From Roseovarius sp. UBA6167 (GTDB lineage Bacteria; Pseudomonadota; Alphaproteobacteria; Rhodobacterales; Rhodobacteraceae): 34,516 nt of DNA. The stretch covers positions 1 through 34,516 of the forward strand of contig DIUD01000046.1 in NCBI GenBank assembly GCA_002428225.1. The letters are read 5' to 3'. This document shows positions 8,036 to 15,837 of this stretch, one piece after another (position 1 is the stretch's first letter; the number at the start of each line of letters is the position of its first letter). Both the position numbers and the translations under genes were made by a program. The notes beneath the pieces were generated by a model, which saw only the letters and a program-made list of their open reading frames with translations, was not told the DNA's origin and searched no databases.

Positions 8036-8865
8036 CGATGCACCGCCTCGCGCGTCTCGGCATCGACCTGCGGGCGCACACCGAACCAGCGCTCGAACCC
8101 CGGCACCGCCTGGTGCAAAAGCATCCCGAGACCATCGACCGTGATGCATCCCATCGCTTCCGCCTCCTCCAGCAACCGTGTCCTGAGCGGCGCATAAACG
8201 AGATCCGTCACCACCGCGCCTTTCTGCAACCCGTCTAGCGGCACACGCAACTGCGGCTTGCCCGCCATGCCGAGCGAGGTCGTATTCACCACCGTCGCCG
8301 CATGTTCGAGCATATTGCCCGCCTGCACCCAATCGACCACCCGCAACTTGCGCCCGAATTCCTGTTGCAGCGCCTCCGCCCTGAGCCTCGTGCGGTTGGA
8401 AATCAAGATCTCCGGCGCGCCCGCGTCGCGCAGCGCAACCACAACCGCCCGCGCCGCACCGCCCGCGCCCAGCACCGCCGCCGGCCCGGCGGTCACGTCC
8501 CAGCCGGGCGCACCCTGCCTGAGATTTTCCAGGAATCCATAGCCATCGGTGTTATCCGCATAAATTGTTCCGTCCTTGCGAAAGCTCAGCGTATTTGCCG
8601 CACCGATGACCGTAGCGCAATCGCTGACGACATCGGCCAGCGCAAGAACGCGCTCCTTGTAGGGGACAGTCACATTCACCCCGACAAAACCCAGCTTCGG
8701 CAAACTGCGCAATGCGTCATTCAGGTTCGCTTCGCTGATCTCCATTGGAATGTAGAAGCCACGGATCCCCAGACTCTTGAGCCAGTGCCCATGAAGCTGC
8801 GGCGAACGCGAATGCGCTATCGGCGATCCAATCACACCGGCCAGCGGGATTTTATCGTCGCTCAT
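8032..8865 (-). CDS. aroE: Shikimate dehydrogenase
   Basis: 277 residues, typical length. It reduces 3-dehydroshikimate with NADPH in aromatic amino acid synthesis. Motifs: GVIGSPIAHSRSPQLHGHWL (shikimate-binding SxS), VNVTVPYKERV (catalytic Lys), NTDGYGF, the nucleotide loop VLGAGGAARAVVVAL, and SNRTRLRAE, the NRT motif expected for NADP preference. The start ATG at 8865 (MSDDKIPLAGVIG) overlaps the maf stop as ATGA, and the 3' end overlaps coaE in the same way. It is the second gene of the maf operon. Confidence 0.95.
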   Translation of the reverse strand: MSDDKIPLAGVIGSPIAHSRSPQLHGHWLKSLGIRGFYIPMEISEANLNDALRSLPKLGFVGVNVTVPYKERVLALADVVSDCATVIGAANTLSFRKDGTIYADNTDGYGFLENLRQGAPGWDVTAGPAAVLGAGGAARAVVVALRDAGAPEILISNRTRLRAEALQQEFGRKLRVVDWVQAGNMLEHAATVVNTTSLGMAGKPQLRVPLDGLQKGAVVTDLVYAPLRTRLLEEAEAMGCITVDGLGMLLHQAVPGFERWFGVRPQVDAETREAVHR

Positions 8866-9461
8866 TGCGGCAAATCTCCTCGAAGCGTCAGAAAGGCCAG
8901 CACGTCGAGCAAAGGCAGGCCCAATACCGTGAAATAATCGCCTTCGATGCGGGAAAACAAGCGCACGCCTTCGGATTCGAGCTTGTATGCCCCGACACAT
9001 CCGGCAACATCGGGCCAATTCCGTGCAAGATAGGCGTCAAGCCATTCATCGCTGAACGAGCGCATTGTCAACCGCGCCCGCCCCACATGCCGCCAGATCG
9101 GCGCCCCGTTCTCGCAAATCACTGCCGCCGACAACAGATCATGCGCCCGCCCGCGCATCCGCAACAGCTGTGCGCGCGCCTCGGCAAGCGTCTCGGGCTT
9201 GGACAATATCTCGCCCTTCAGATCGAGCACCTGATCACATCCAAGCACGCGCCGTGCCGCATGTTTCTGGCTGACCTTGACGGCCTTCATCGCTGCCAAC
9301 GTATCCGCGACATCGCGAGGCGTGGCTCCCTGCGATAACAGCGCATCCTTCAGGCTTGATTCGTCTATTCGCGCCGGATCGACATCGACGGTCAGCCCGG
9401 CATTCTCCAAAAGCGCCCGCCTTGCAGGCGACGCCGAGGCTAGAACAAGGGTGACATCCAT
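8862..9461 (-). CDS. maf: Maf family nucleoside-triphosphate pyrophosphatase
   Basis: 199 residues. Motifs of the Maf/ITPase-like fold: LVLASASPARRALLENAGL at the N-terminus, VLGCDQVLDLKGEILSKPETLAEA in the middle, and GCVGAYKLESEGVRLFSRIEGDYFTVLGLPLLDVL near the end. Maf proteins hydrolyse non-canonical or modified nucleotides to monophosphates; which Maf subtype this is I cannot settle by eye. ATG 9461 has GGAG 8 nt upstream. The A of that ATG is also the last base of a perfect DnaA box read on this strand (9461-9469). It is the first gene of maf-aroE-coaE-dnaQ, and transcription points away from the AT-rich gap. Confidence 0.93.
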   Translation of the reverse strand: MDVTLVLASASPARRALLENAGLTVDVDPARIDESSLKDALLSQGATPRDVADTLAAMKAVKVSQKHAARRVLGCDQVLDLKGEILSKPETLAEARAQLLRMRGRAHDLLSAAVICENGAPIWRHVGRARLTMRSFSDEWLDAYLARNWPDVAGCVGAYKLESEGVRLFSRIEGDYFTVLGLPLLDVLAFLTLRGDLPQ

Positions 9462-9469
9462 GTGGATAA
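9461..9469 (-). promoter_or_regulatory. Perfect DnaA box at the maf start codon
   Basis: TTATCCACA on the minus strand, a full match to the consensus TTATNCACA. Its final A is the first base of the maf ATG. It is the left-most box of the oriC candidate. Confidence 0.7.
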
Positions 9470-9618
9470 CTCCATTACTGATCGCCAATATTCTCTGGAT
9501 CCTGGGAGGCGGTCTGGTTTTCACCTCGCAACCAGCATGTCTCAGGTCAAAGCATCGAGAGTTTTCCCTCTGGGGACAAGAATGAATTGCTGTTGCTGAG
9601 AACCCGGTGATGCGCCGG

Positions 9619-9627
9619 TTATCAACA
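9619..9627 (+). promoter_or_regulatory. DnaA box, one mismatch
   Basis: TTATCAACA differs from TTATNCACA only at position 6. It lies directly left of the first AT-rich segment. It also overlaps an IHF-like sequence TATCAACATAGTA at 9620-9632, with one mismatch to WATCAANNNNTTR. Confidence 0.45.
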
Positions 9628-9700
9628 TAGTAAATTGCGCTTACTTTTTGTATCTTTCAGTGTAACGTATTGTTTTATATTATTTATTACGAGAAATTTT
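9626..9700. other. AT-rich segment, candidate DNA-unwinding element
   Basis: The run from about 9626 to 9700 is dominated by A and T; in 9671-9700 only 4 of 30 bases are G or C. It sits between the 9619 box and the three-box cluster at 9725-9754, an arrangement expected for a duplex-unwinding element. Assigned by composition and position only. Confidence 0.5.
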
Positions 9701-9724
9701 CTGTCCTTTGCACTTGGCCGCAAT

Positions 9725-9733
9725 TAATCCACA
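9725..9733 (+). promoter_or_regulatory. DnaA box, one mismatch
   Basis: TAATCCACA, one mismatch (position 2) to TTATNCACA. First member of a cluster of three boxes in 30 bp. Confidence 0.5.
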
Positions 9734-9736
9734 TAC

Positions 9737-9754
9737 TTGTCCACATGTGGATCA
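9737..9754. promoter_or_regulatory. Inverted pair of DnaA-like boxes sharing a CCACATGTGG palindrome
   Basis: TTGTCCACA on the plus strand (9737-9745) abuts TGATCCACA on the minus strand (9746-9754). Each has one mismatch to TTATNCACA. The join forms the perfect 10-bp palindrome CCACATGTGG (9741-9750). Head-to-head boxes with no spacer suggest co-operative or structurally special DnaA binding. Confidence 0.5.
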
Positions 9755-9807
9755 TTGCAGGTAAAACCACATAATCCCCAGAATACCGATGACCCTACAA
9801 CATCATC

Positions 9808-9842
9808 TATCTCTTAAAATCTCTTTATTATAAATAGAAATC
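9808..9842. other. Second AT-rich segment with tandem 10-mers, candidate unwinding repeats
   Basis: Two tandem 10-nt units begin TCTCTTAAAA (9810-9819) and TCTCTTTATT (9820-9829), followed by an A/T-only run. Each carries an ATCTCTTW core like that of the E. coli oriC 13-mers (GATCTNTTNTTTT). The right copy at 9818-9830 matches at about 10 of 13 positions. Function is inferred. Confidence 0.4.
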
Positions 9843-9861
9843 AGGCAGTGCCCCATAACGG

Positions 9862-9890
9862 TTGACGCTCCCTGTTAGGACGTCTAGAAA
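9862..9890 (+). promoter_or_regulatory. Predicted sigma-70 promoter of rho
   Basis: The -35 element TTGACG (9862-9867, 5 of 6 consensus) and the -10 element TAGAAA (9885-9890, 4 of 6) are separated by 17 bp. The expected start is about 9897, which leaves a leader of roughly 80 nt before the rho ATG. A GAATC (GANTC, CcrM methylation) site lies at 9893-9897, at the predicted start point. Confidence 0.5.
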
Positions 9891-9975
9891 CGGAATCGGT
9901 GCCGTCCGGTTGCCGTTTGTCCCCTGATTTCTCCGTCGTGGTCCTTTCCGAGGCCATAGCCCCTTGAGGTTTCTC

Positions 9976-11247
9976 ATGTCCGAAGAACGTGTCAATCTGT
10001 CTGATCTGAAGGCGCTCACCGCCAAGGATCTTCTGGCCATTGCCGAAGAACTCGAGATCGAGAATGCCTCGACGATGCGCAAGGGCGAGATGATGTTCTC
10101 GATCCTCAAGGAACGGGCGGAAGACGGCTGGCTGGTCTTTGGAGACGGTGTCCTGGAGGTTCTCCAGGATGGGTTCGGCTTTCTGCGCTCGATCGAGGCG
10201 AATTACCTGCCTGGCCCGGATGATATCTATGTTTCGCCCGAAATGATCCGGCAGTATTCGTTGCGCACCGGCGACACGATCAAGGGCGAGATGCGTCAGC
10301 CCGACGATAATGAACGTTACTTCGCCCTAACATCGGTCACGGAGATCAATTTCGAGGATCCCGAACGCGCGCGCCACAAGATCGCCTTTGATAACCTGAC
10401 ACCACTTTATCCCGACGAGCGGCTCAAGATGGAGGTCGAGGATCCGACGATCAAGGATCGCTCAGCGCGCCTGATCGACCTGATAGCCCCGATCGGCAAG
10501 GGGCAGCGATCCCTGATAGTTGCGCCGCCGCGAACGGGTAAGACGGTTCTGCTGCAAAACATTGCCTACAGCATCGAGCGGAACCACCCGGAATGTTATC
10601 TCATCGTACTCCTGATCGACGAGCGCCCTGAGGAAGTCACCGACATGAAGCGTTCGGTCAAGGGCGAGGTGATAAGCTCGACCTTCGACGAGCCGGCCAC
10701 GCGGCATGTGGCCGTGTCGGAAATGGTGGTAGAAAAGGCAAAGCGTCTGGTGGAACACAAGCGCGATGTGGTGATCCTGCTCGATTCGATTACGCGCCTC
10801 GGCCGCGCCTATAACACCGTCGTGCCCTCGTCGGGCAAGGTGCTGACGGGCGGTGTCGATGCCAACGCCCTGCAACGCCCCAAGCGGTTTTTCGGCGCGG
10901 CGCGCAATATTGAGGAGGGCGGCTCTCTCACCATCATTGCAACCGCACTGATTGATACGGGTAGTCGAATGGACGAAGTGATTTTCGAAGAGTTCAAGGG
11001 CACGGGTAATTCCGAGATCGTTCTGGATCGCAAAATCGCCGACAAGCGCGTGTTCCCGGCAATCGACATTCTCAAATCAGGCACGCGGAAGGAAGATCTG
11101 CTCATCGACAAGGCGGATTTGCAAAAGACCTTTGTCCTGCGCCGGATTCTCAACCCGATGGGAACGACGGACGCGGTTGAATTTCTTCTGTCCAAGCTGA
11201 AACAGACCAAGACCAATGCCGAATTCTTCGATTCCATGAATACCTGA
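9976..11247 (+). CDS. rho: Transcription termination factor Rho
   Basis: 423 residues, typical. N-terminal helical domain ([23 protein letters not shown]), then a cold-shock-like RNA-binding domain with DGFGFLRS (about 65-72). The hexameric ATPase core has the P-loop [13 protein letters not shown] (181-193), [12 protein letters not shown] and [13 protein letters not shown]. Rho ends untranslated transcripts. ATG 9976 has GAGG about 7 nt upstream; an in-frame TTG at 9964 is less likely. A predicted promoter is at 9862-9890. The roughly 80-nt leader is rich in C and T, so Rho autoregulation is possible but unproven. It is the first gene to the right of the oriC candidate. Confidence 0.97.
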   Translation: MSEERVNLSDLKALTAKDLLAIAEELEIENASTMRKGEMMFSILKERAEDGWLVFGDGVLEVLQDGFGFLRSIEANYLPGPDDIYVSPEMIRQYSLRTGDTIKGEMRQPDDNERYFALTSVTEINFEDPERARHKIAFDNLTPLYPDERLKMEVEDPTIKDRSARLIDLIAPIGKGQRSLIVAPPRTGKTVLLQNIAYSIERNHPECYLIVLLIDERPEEVTDMKRSVKGEVISSTFDEPATRHVAVSEMVVEKAKRLVEHKRDVVILLDSITRLGRAYNTVVPSSGKVLTGGVDANALQRPKRFFGAARNIEEGGSLTIIATALIDTGSRMDEVIFEEFKGTGNSEIVLDRKIADKRVFPAIDILKSGTRKEDLLIDKADLQKTFVLRRILNPMGTTDAVEFLLSKLKQTKTNAEFFDSMNT

Positions 11248-11261
11248 TCCGGGTCGATGCA

Positions 11262-12545
11262 ATGGAAACGATCTTTGCGCTGTCCACCGCCCCGGGAAAG
11301 GCGGCTGTTGCGGTGATCCGCGTCTCTGGCTCCGAGGTGCCAGAGGTGTGTCGGGTGATGTGCGGTGATCTTCCAGCCCCTCGGCAGGTTGCGCTCAGGG
11401 CGTTGCGCGGGCGATCGGGCGATCGGATCGACGAAGCACTCGTGCTTTTTTTCCCGGAAAAGGCCAGCTTTACCGGGGAGGCTGTTCTTGAACTGCAAAC
11501 CCATGGCAGCCCGGCTGTAATCGCGGCGGTGTTAGGTGAATTGAGCCGGATTCCCGGGCTGCGCCAAGCCGAACCAGGAGAATTTACCCGGCGCGCCCTG
11601 GACCATGGACGTCTCGATCTCACGCGGGTCGAGGCGCTCTCCGACTTGCTGGCCGCCGAGACCGAGGCGCAGCGGCGCCAAGCCATGCGCGGTTTTTCGG
11701 GTGAGCTGGCGCGGGAATGCGCGATCTGGCGCGAGGCGCTTCTCAGGGCGCTTGCACTTCTCGAGGTAACGATTGATTTTGCCGACGAAGAGATTCCGGT
11801 AGATGTCACGCCAGAGGTGCGGGCGCTGTTGGCAGATGTCATCCAGCGCCTGGAGCGGCAGGTCAGGGGGGTAGGCATCGCTGAGCGCGTGCGCACCGGG
11901 TTCGAGGTGGCTATCGTTGGCCCGCCGAATGTTGGAAAATCCACACTTCTTAACAGGTTGGCCGGGCGTAATGCGGCAATCACCTCGGAACACGCCGGGA
12001 CGACGCGGGACGTGATAGAGGTGCGGATGGACCTTGACGGCTTGCCGGTTACGATTCTCGACACCGCCGGTTTGCGCGAGACTCGGGACGCTGTCGAAAA
12101 GATCGGGATCGCGCGCGCAAGAGATCGCGCGAAGGCGGCCGATCTTCGGGTTTTTCTCTCCGAGAAGGGCGAGCGATTCGCGGATCTGGCACAGGTCGGT
12201 GATATACATCTCGTCGCCAAGGCCGACCTTCAGGATGGGGCGGACGGTATTTCGGGGCTGACAGGAAAGGGGATAGACGCGCTTGTCGCCCGGCTCACCG
12301 ATATCTTGCAGGAGCGGGCCTCTGGCGCGGGATTGGCGACCCATGCGCGTCATGAATTCGCCATGCGCAAGGCGTTGATGTCGCTCAAGGAGGCGCATGA
12401 GCACCTCGATCTTGGCGAGTCGTTGACGGACCTTGCAGCCGCAGAGGTTCATTCGGCTGTTCGGTCGCTCGATTCTCTGGTAGGACGCATTGATGTAGAA
12501 GCGGTTCTCGGAGAAATATTCTCCAGCTTCTGTCTCGGCAAGTGA
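11262..12545 (+). CDS. mnmE: tRNA uridine-5-carboxymethylaminomethyl modification GTPase MnmE
   Basis: 427 residues, slightly short for the family. The N-terminal folate-binding domain begins [23 protein letters not shown]. The G domain has G1 GPPNVGKST (220-228), G2 TTRD and G3 DTAGLRET (267-274). The C-terminal CLGK carries the catalytic Cys of the C(I/L/V)GK motif. With MnmG, encoded next, it modifies the wobble uridine of several tRNAs. The usual G4 NKxD appears as AKAD (319-322), an oddity. The gene starts 14 nt after rho and ends 3 nt before mnmG. The 3' end was checked by the intact CLGK-stop. Confidence 0.95.
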   Translation: METIFALSTAPGKAAVAVIRVSGSEVPEVCRVMCGDLPAPRQVALRALRGRSGDRIDEALVLFFPEKASFTGEAVLELQTHGSPAVIAAVLGELSRIPGLRQAEPGEFTRRALDHGRLDLTRVEALSDLLAAETEAQRRQAMRGFSGELARECAIWREALLRALALLEVTIDFADEEIPVDVTPEVRALLADVIQRLERQVRGVGIAERVRTGFEVAIVGPPNVGKSTLLNRLAGRNAAITSEHAGTTRDVIEVRMDLDGLPVTILDTAGLRETRDAVEKIGIARARDRAKAADLRVFLSEKGERFADLAQVGDIHLVAKADLQDGADGISGLTGKGIDALVARLTDILQERASGAGLATHARHEFAMRKALMSLKEAHEHLDLGESLTDLAAAEVHSAVRSLDSLVGRIDVEAVLGEIFSSFCLGK

Positions 12546-12548
12546 GGG

Positions 12549-14420
12549 ATGTTTCACGTGAAACAGTTTGACGTGGTGGTGATCGGCGGCGGCCATGCGG
12601 GGGCAGAGGCCGCCCATGCAGTGGCGCGCATGGGTGCGCAGGCCGCTCTGGTGACGCTGTCCGCCGCCGCGATCGGGGTCATGTCGTGCAACCCGGCGAT
12701 CGGCGGTCTTGGCAAAGGCCATCTCGTGCGAGAGATCGACGCGCTTGATGGTGTCATGGGCCGGGTCGCGGACAGGTCAGGCATTCAGTTCAGACTCTTG
12801 AACCGACGCAAGGGGCCGGCCGTTCAGGGCCCGCGCGCCCAGGCCGATCGCAAGATCTATCGTGAAACGATGCAGGCGGTTCTCGCAGCGACGCCGGGAT
12901 TGACCATCATCGAGGGTGAAGTCACGGACCTGCGGATGAAGGGTCACGCGGCTTGCGGGGTGATCCTTGCGGACGGGACAGAAATTGCCGCGCGAGCCGT
13001 GATCTTGACGACGGGCACCTTTCTGCGTGGGGTCATTCACATCGGGGACGTTTCCAGGCCTGGCGGCCGGATGGGCGATCCGGCGAGCATCCGCCTGGCA
13101 AAACGTATTGACAGTTTTGGTCTTCCGCTCGGCCGTCTCAAGACAGGAACACCGCCGCGACTGGACGGGCGCAGTATCGACTGGGCGCGTCTCGACAGGC
13201 AGCAGCCGGATGATGACCCGGTGATGTTTTCGTTTCTATCACGCAGGCCATCTGTCAGGCAGGTGTCGTGCGGGATAACCCATACGAACGAACATACCCA
13301 TGAAATCATTCGTGAAAACCTCTCGCGGTCCGCGATGTATGGCGGCCACATCGAGGGCATCGGTCCGCGCTACTGTCCGTCAATCGAAGACAAGATCGTC
13401 CGGTTTCCCGACAAGGCCTCGCATCAGATATTTCTAGAGCCGGAAAGCCTGTCCGATTCCGTGATCTACCCGAACGGCATCTCCACGTCCTTGCCGCAAG
13501 ATGTGCAGGAAGCCTATGTGCGCTCCATCGTGGGTCTGGAGCGGGCGATCATCCTTCAGCCCGGTTACGCCATCGAATACGATTATGTCGATCCCCGCGC
13601 GCTCGACAGCGGCTTGGCCGTGTCGGGCATCCGGGGCCTGTATCTGGCGGGTCAGATCAACGGAACCACGGGCTACGAGGAGGCGGCGGCGCAAGGCGTT
13701 GTTGCCGGGCTCAATGCGGCGCGCTTCGCCACGGACAGCGCTCCCGTTCGCTTCAGTCGCACCGACAGCTATATCGGCGTGATGATCGATGACCTTACGG
13801 CGCGGGGCGTATCAGAGCCGTATCGCATGTTCACGTCACGCGCCGAATTCAGGCTTACGTTGCGCGCGGACAACGCCGATCAGCGTCTGACTCCCCTGGG
13901 GATTTCCCTTGGCTGCGTGGGCGAGGACCGCCAACGCGCGTTCGACGACAAGATGGAACGCCTGAATGCAGGCCGTGATTTGCTCGAGCAGACGATTATC
14001 ACCCCTTCGGGGCTTGCCCGTATGGGAATGCCCATCAATCAGGATGGTGTCCGGCGTAGCGGGATGCAGGTGCTTTCCTTTCCATCGGTTGAGGTTGGCG
14101 ATCTTGCTTCGATCAATTCGGCGCTCGCCGAGCTTGATCCCGAGACCGCGGCCCAGCTCAAGCGCGATGCAACCTATGCGAATTATATCGATCGGCAGGC
14201 CCGCGAGGTGGAAATGCTGCGGCGGGACGAGGCGGTGACGATTCCGCGCGATTTCGACTATAGGTGTATTGAGGGTTTGTCCAACGAAATCAGGGACAAG
14301 CTTGTCGCGAGCCGCCCCGATACGCTTGCCCAGGCATCGCGTATAGAGGGGATGACGCCTGCGGCGCTGTCGCTTGTTCTGATAAGGCTGCGGCGGTCTT
14401 TGCGGGCGCGCAGCGCATGA
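12549..14420 (+). CDS. mnmG: tRNA uridine-5-carboxymethylaminomethyl modification enzyme MnmG (GidA)
   Basis: 623 residues, full length. The N-terminal FAD-binding motif is [21 protein letters not shown]. Other signatures are [72 protein letters not shown] and [19 protein letters not shown]. It works with MnmE on tRNA wobble uridines. The start MFHVKQ is written by a perfect parS site (12550-12565) that includes the T and G of the start codon, so the N-terminal codons are constrained by ParB binding. The 3' end overlaps rsmG by ATGA. Confidence 0.96.
   Translation: MFHVKQFDVVVIGGGHAGAEAAHAVARMGAQAALVTLSAAAIGVMSCNPAIGGLGKGHLVREIDALDGVMGRVADRSGIQFRLLNRRKGPAVQGPRAQADRKIYRETMQAVLAATPGLTIIEGEVTDLRMKGHAACGVILADGTEIAARAVILTTGTFLRGVIHIGDVSRPGGRMGDPASIRLAKRIDSFGLPLGRLKTGTPPRLDGRSIDWARLDRQQPDDDPVMFSFLSRRPSVRQVSCGITHTNEHTHEIIRENLSRSAMYGGHIEGIGPRYCPSIEDKIVRFPDKASHQIFLEPESLSDSVIYPNGISTSLPQDVQEAYVRSIVGLERAIILQPGYAIEYDYVDPRALDSGLAVSGIRGLYLAGQINGTTGYEEAAAQGVVAGLNAARFATDSAPVRFSRTDSYIGVMIDDLTARGVSEPYRMFTSRAEFRLTLRADNADQRLTPLGISLGCVGEDRQRAFDDKMERLNAGRDLLEQTIITPSGLARMGMPINQDGVRRSGMQVLSFPSVEVGDLASINSALAELDPETAAQLKRDATYANYIDRQAREVEMLRRDEAVTIPRDFDYRCIEGLSNEIRDKLVASRPDTLAQASRIEGMTPAALSLVLIRLRRSLRARSA
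12550..12565. promoter_or_regulatory. parS: parS centromere site 1 (ParB binding)
   Basis: TGTTTCACGTGAAACA, a perfect 16-bp palindrome identical to the common bacterial parS consensus. It covers codons 1-6 of mnmG, lies about 2.5 kb before parA and 2.8 kb from the right end of the oriC candidate. Confidence 0.92.
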
Positions 14421-15019
14421 ATCTCGAAGATGTTTCACGTGAAACAGCAGGGCGCCTTGATGTCTACCGCGCCCTTCTGGAAAAGTGGAACCCGCGGATA
14501 AATCTCGTCTCGCGCGCCTCGCTTTTCGACGGCCGCGCCCGGCACTTTGCCGATTCGGCGCAGCTTTACGGGCTTGTGCCGCACCCGGTCGCGCATTGGG
14601 CCGACCTTGGAAGCGGGGGCGGATTTCCCGGTCTTGTGATGGCGATCCTCGCACAGGAGACGGGATCGCCCGCGCGCGTGACGCTGGTCGAATCCGACGC
14701 CCGAAAGGGCGCCTTCCTCGACACGGTGATCCGCGAGACCGGCGCAAATGCGACCGTGATAACGGGCAGGATCGAGGCAATCCCGCCCCTTGATGCCGAT
14801 GTCGTGTCGGCGCGCGCGCTGGCGGATCTGACCACGCTTCTGGGGTTCGCCGCGCGACACATGAGACCGGGGGGCCACGCTGTCTTTCCCAAGGGCGCAA
14901 CATGGCACGAAGAGATGGCAGCGGCGCAATCGGCGTGGCAATTCACCGTCGATGTTGCTAGAAGCAAGACAGAAGCCGGCTCCGTTGTCCTGCATGTCAG
15001 AGGTATTGCCAGTGTCTGA
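14417..15019 (+). CDS. rsmG: 16S rRNA (guanine527-N7)-methyltransferase RsmG (GidB)
   Basis: 200 residues. Family features: [26 protein letters not shown], and the SAM-binding [18 protein letters not shown] with [12 protein letters not shown]. It methylates 16S rRNA at G527. The ATG overlaps the mnmG stop (ATGA, 14417-14420). A second perfect parS lies inside the first ten codons and encodes part of DVSRET. The end overlaps the parA start by 8 nt (GTGTCTGA). Confidence 0.95.
   Translation: MNLEDVSRETAGRLDVYRALLEKWNPRINLVSRASLFDGRARHFADSAQLYGLVPHPVAHWADLGSGGGFPGLVMAILAQETGSPARVTLVESDARKGAFLDTVIRETGANATVITGRIEAIPPLDADVVSARALADLTTLLGFAARHMRPGGHAVFPKGATWHEEMAAAQSAWQFTVDVARSKTEAGSVVLHVRGIASV
14431..14446. 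promoter_or_regulatory. parS: parS centromere site 2 (ParB binding)
   Basis: A second perfect TGTTTCACGTGAAACA, 1881 bp from the first, read in a different frame (as V-S-R-E-T in rsmG). It lies about 0.6 kb before parA. Confidence 0.92.
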
Positions 15020-15821
15020 TCGCCCTCGCCAGACCGGCCCGCGTATCATCGCGGTTGCCAATCAGAAAGGCGGCGTGGGCAAGACCACGACAACAATCAA
15101 TCTCGGCGCTGCGCTGTCCGAGACCGGGGCGCGTGTCCTGATCGTCGACCTGGACCCTCAGGGGAACGCCTCCACGGGCCTGGGAATCGAGGCAGCGGCG
15201 CGGGGCAGGACCACTTACGATCTTCTCCTCGACGAGGCGCCGCTGGACAAGATCGTGCAGCAAACGGCGCAGGCTGGCCTTTTGATCATTCCATCGACGG
15301 TTGATCTCGCCTCGGCCGATATCGAGCTTTTATCGAGTGAAAAGCGCAGTTTTCTTCTTCATGACGCCTTGCGTCAGCCGGCGATGGGTGCGCTGTCGCT
15401 CGATTATATCCTGATTGACTGCCCGCCCGCCCTGAATCTGCTGACGGTAAACGCGATGGTGGCGGCCCATTCGGTTCTGATTCCCCTTCAGGGCGAGTTT
15501 TTCGCGCTTGAAGGGCTTTCGCAGCTCATGCTCACGATCCGCGAGGTGCGTCAGACGGCCAATTCCGGCTTGCGAATCGAGGGTGTGCTTCTGACGATGG
15601 TGGACGCGCGCAACAACCTCTCGGCGCAGGTCGAGAACGACGCGCGCGAGAACCTCGGCGACCTGGTCTTTCAGACTCGGATTCCGCGCAATGTGCGGGT
15701 AAGTGAGGCGCCATCCTACGCGTTGCCGGTGCTGAGCTACGATCCCACATCCAAGGGCGCGCAAGCCTATCGGGACCTTGCCCGCGAAATCGTGCAGAAA
15801 CACGCACGCAGCGCCGCATGA
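15012..15821 (+). CDS. parA: Chromosome partitioning ATPase ParA (Soj)
   Basis: 269 residues of the small chromosomal ParA type. The deviant Walker A is NQKGGVGKTTTTINLGAAL (signature Lys in KGGVGKTT, 19-26), followed by VLIVDLDPQGNAS and YILIDCPPALNLLTVNAM. The ATP-bound dimer binds DNA nonspecifically and pulls ParB-parS complexes. I chose GTG 15012 ([21 protein letters not shown]): it has AGAGG 8 nt upstream, matches the usual family N-terminus, and overlaps the rsmG stop by 8 nt. ATGs at 14952 and 14994 would overlap rsmG further and add poorly conserved sequence. Confidence 0.95.
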   Translation: MSDRPRQTGPRIIAVANQKGGVGKTTTTINLGAALSETGARVLIVDLDPQGNASTGLGIEAAARGRTTYDLLLDEAPLDKIVQQTAQAGLLIIPSTVDLASADIELLSSEKRSFLLHDALRQPAMGALSLDYILIDCPPALNLLTVNAMVAAHSVLIPLQGEFFALEGLSQLMLTIREVRQTANSGLRIEGVLLTMVDARNNLSAQVENDARENLGDLVFQTRIPRNVRVSEAPSYALPVLSYDPTSKGAQAYRDLAREIVQKHARSAA

Positions 15822-15837
15822 GAAAGGGAGCAGGGGC

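Larger units (their letters stand above)
9462..9975. other. oriC: Candidate chromosomal replication origin (oriC), 514 nt without a gene
   Basis: This is the only long non-coding stretch in the window. It has one perfect DnaA box at its left edge (9461-9469) and four one-mismatch boxes (9619-9627, 9725-9733, 9737-9745, 9746-9754). Two very AT-rich segments (about 9626-9700 and 9808-9842) stand out in an otherwise GC-rich sequence. Flanking genes diverge from it: maf-aroE-coaE-dnaQ to the left, and rho-mnmE-mnmG-rsmG-parA-parB to the right. In Caulobacter crescentus oriC lies in the same neighbourhood, next to the maf-aroE-coaE-dnaQ group on one side and the rho...parAB group on the other. The hemE gene and the kinase/pyrophosphorylase gene found there are absent here. 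The right end also carries the rho promoter and leader. Confidence 0.78.

Noticed and set aside
9762..9771. Further DnaA box in TAAAACCACA
   Set aside because: Three mismatches to TTATNCACA.
9721..9820. CtrA binding site (TTAA-N7-TTAA) in the origin region
   Set aside because: TTAA occurs at 9724 and 9814 but without a second half-site at the right spacing.
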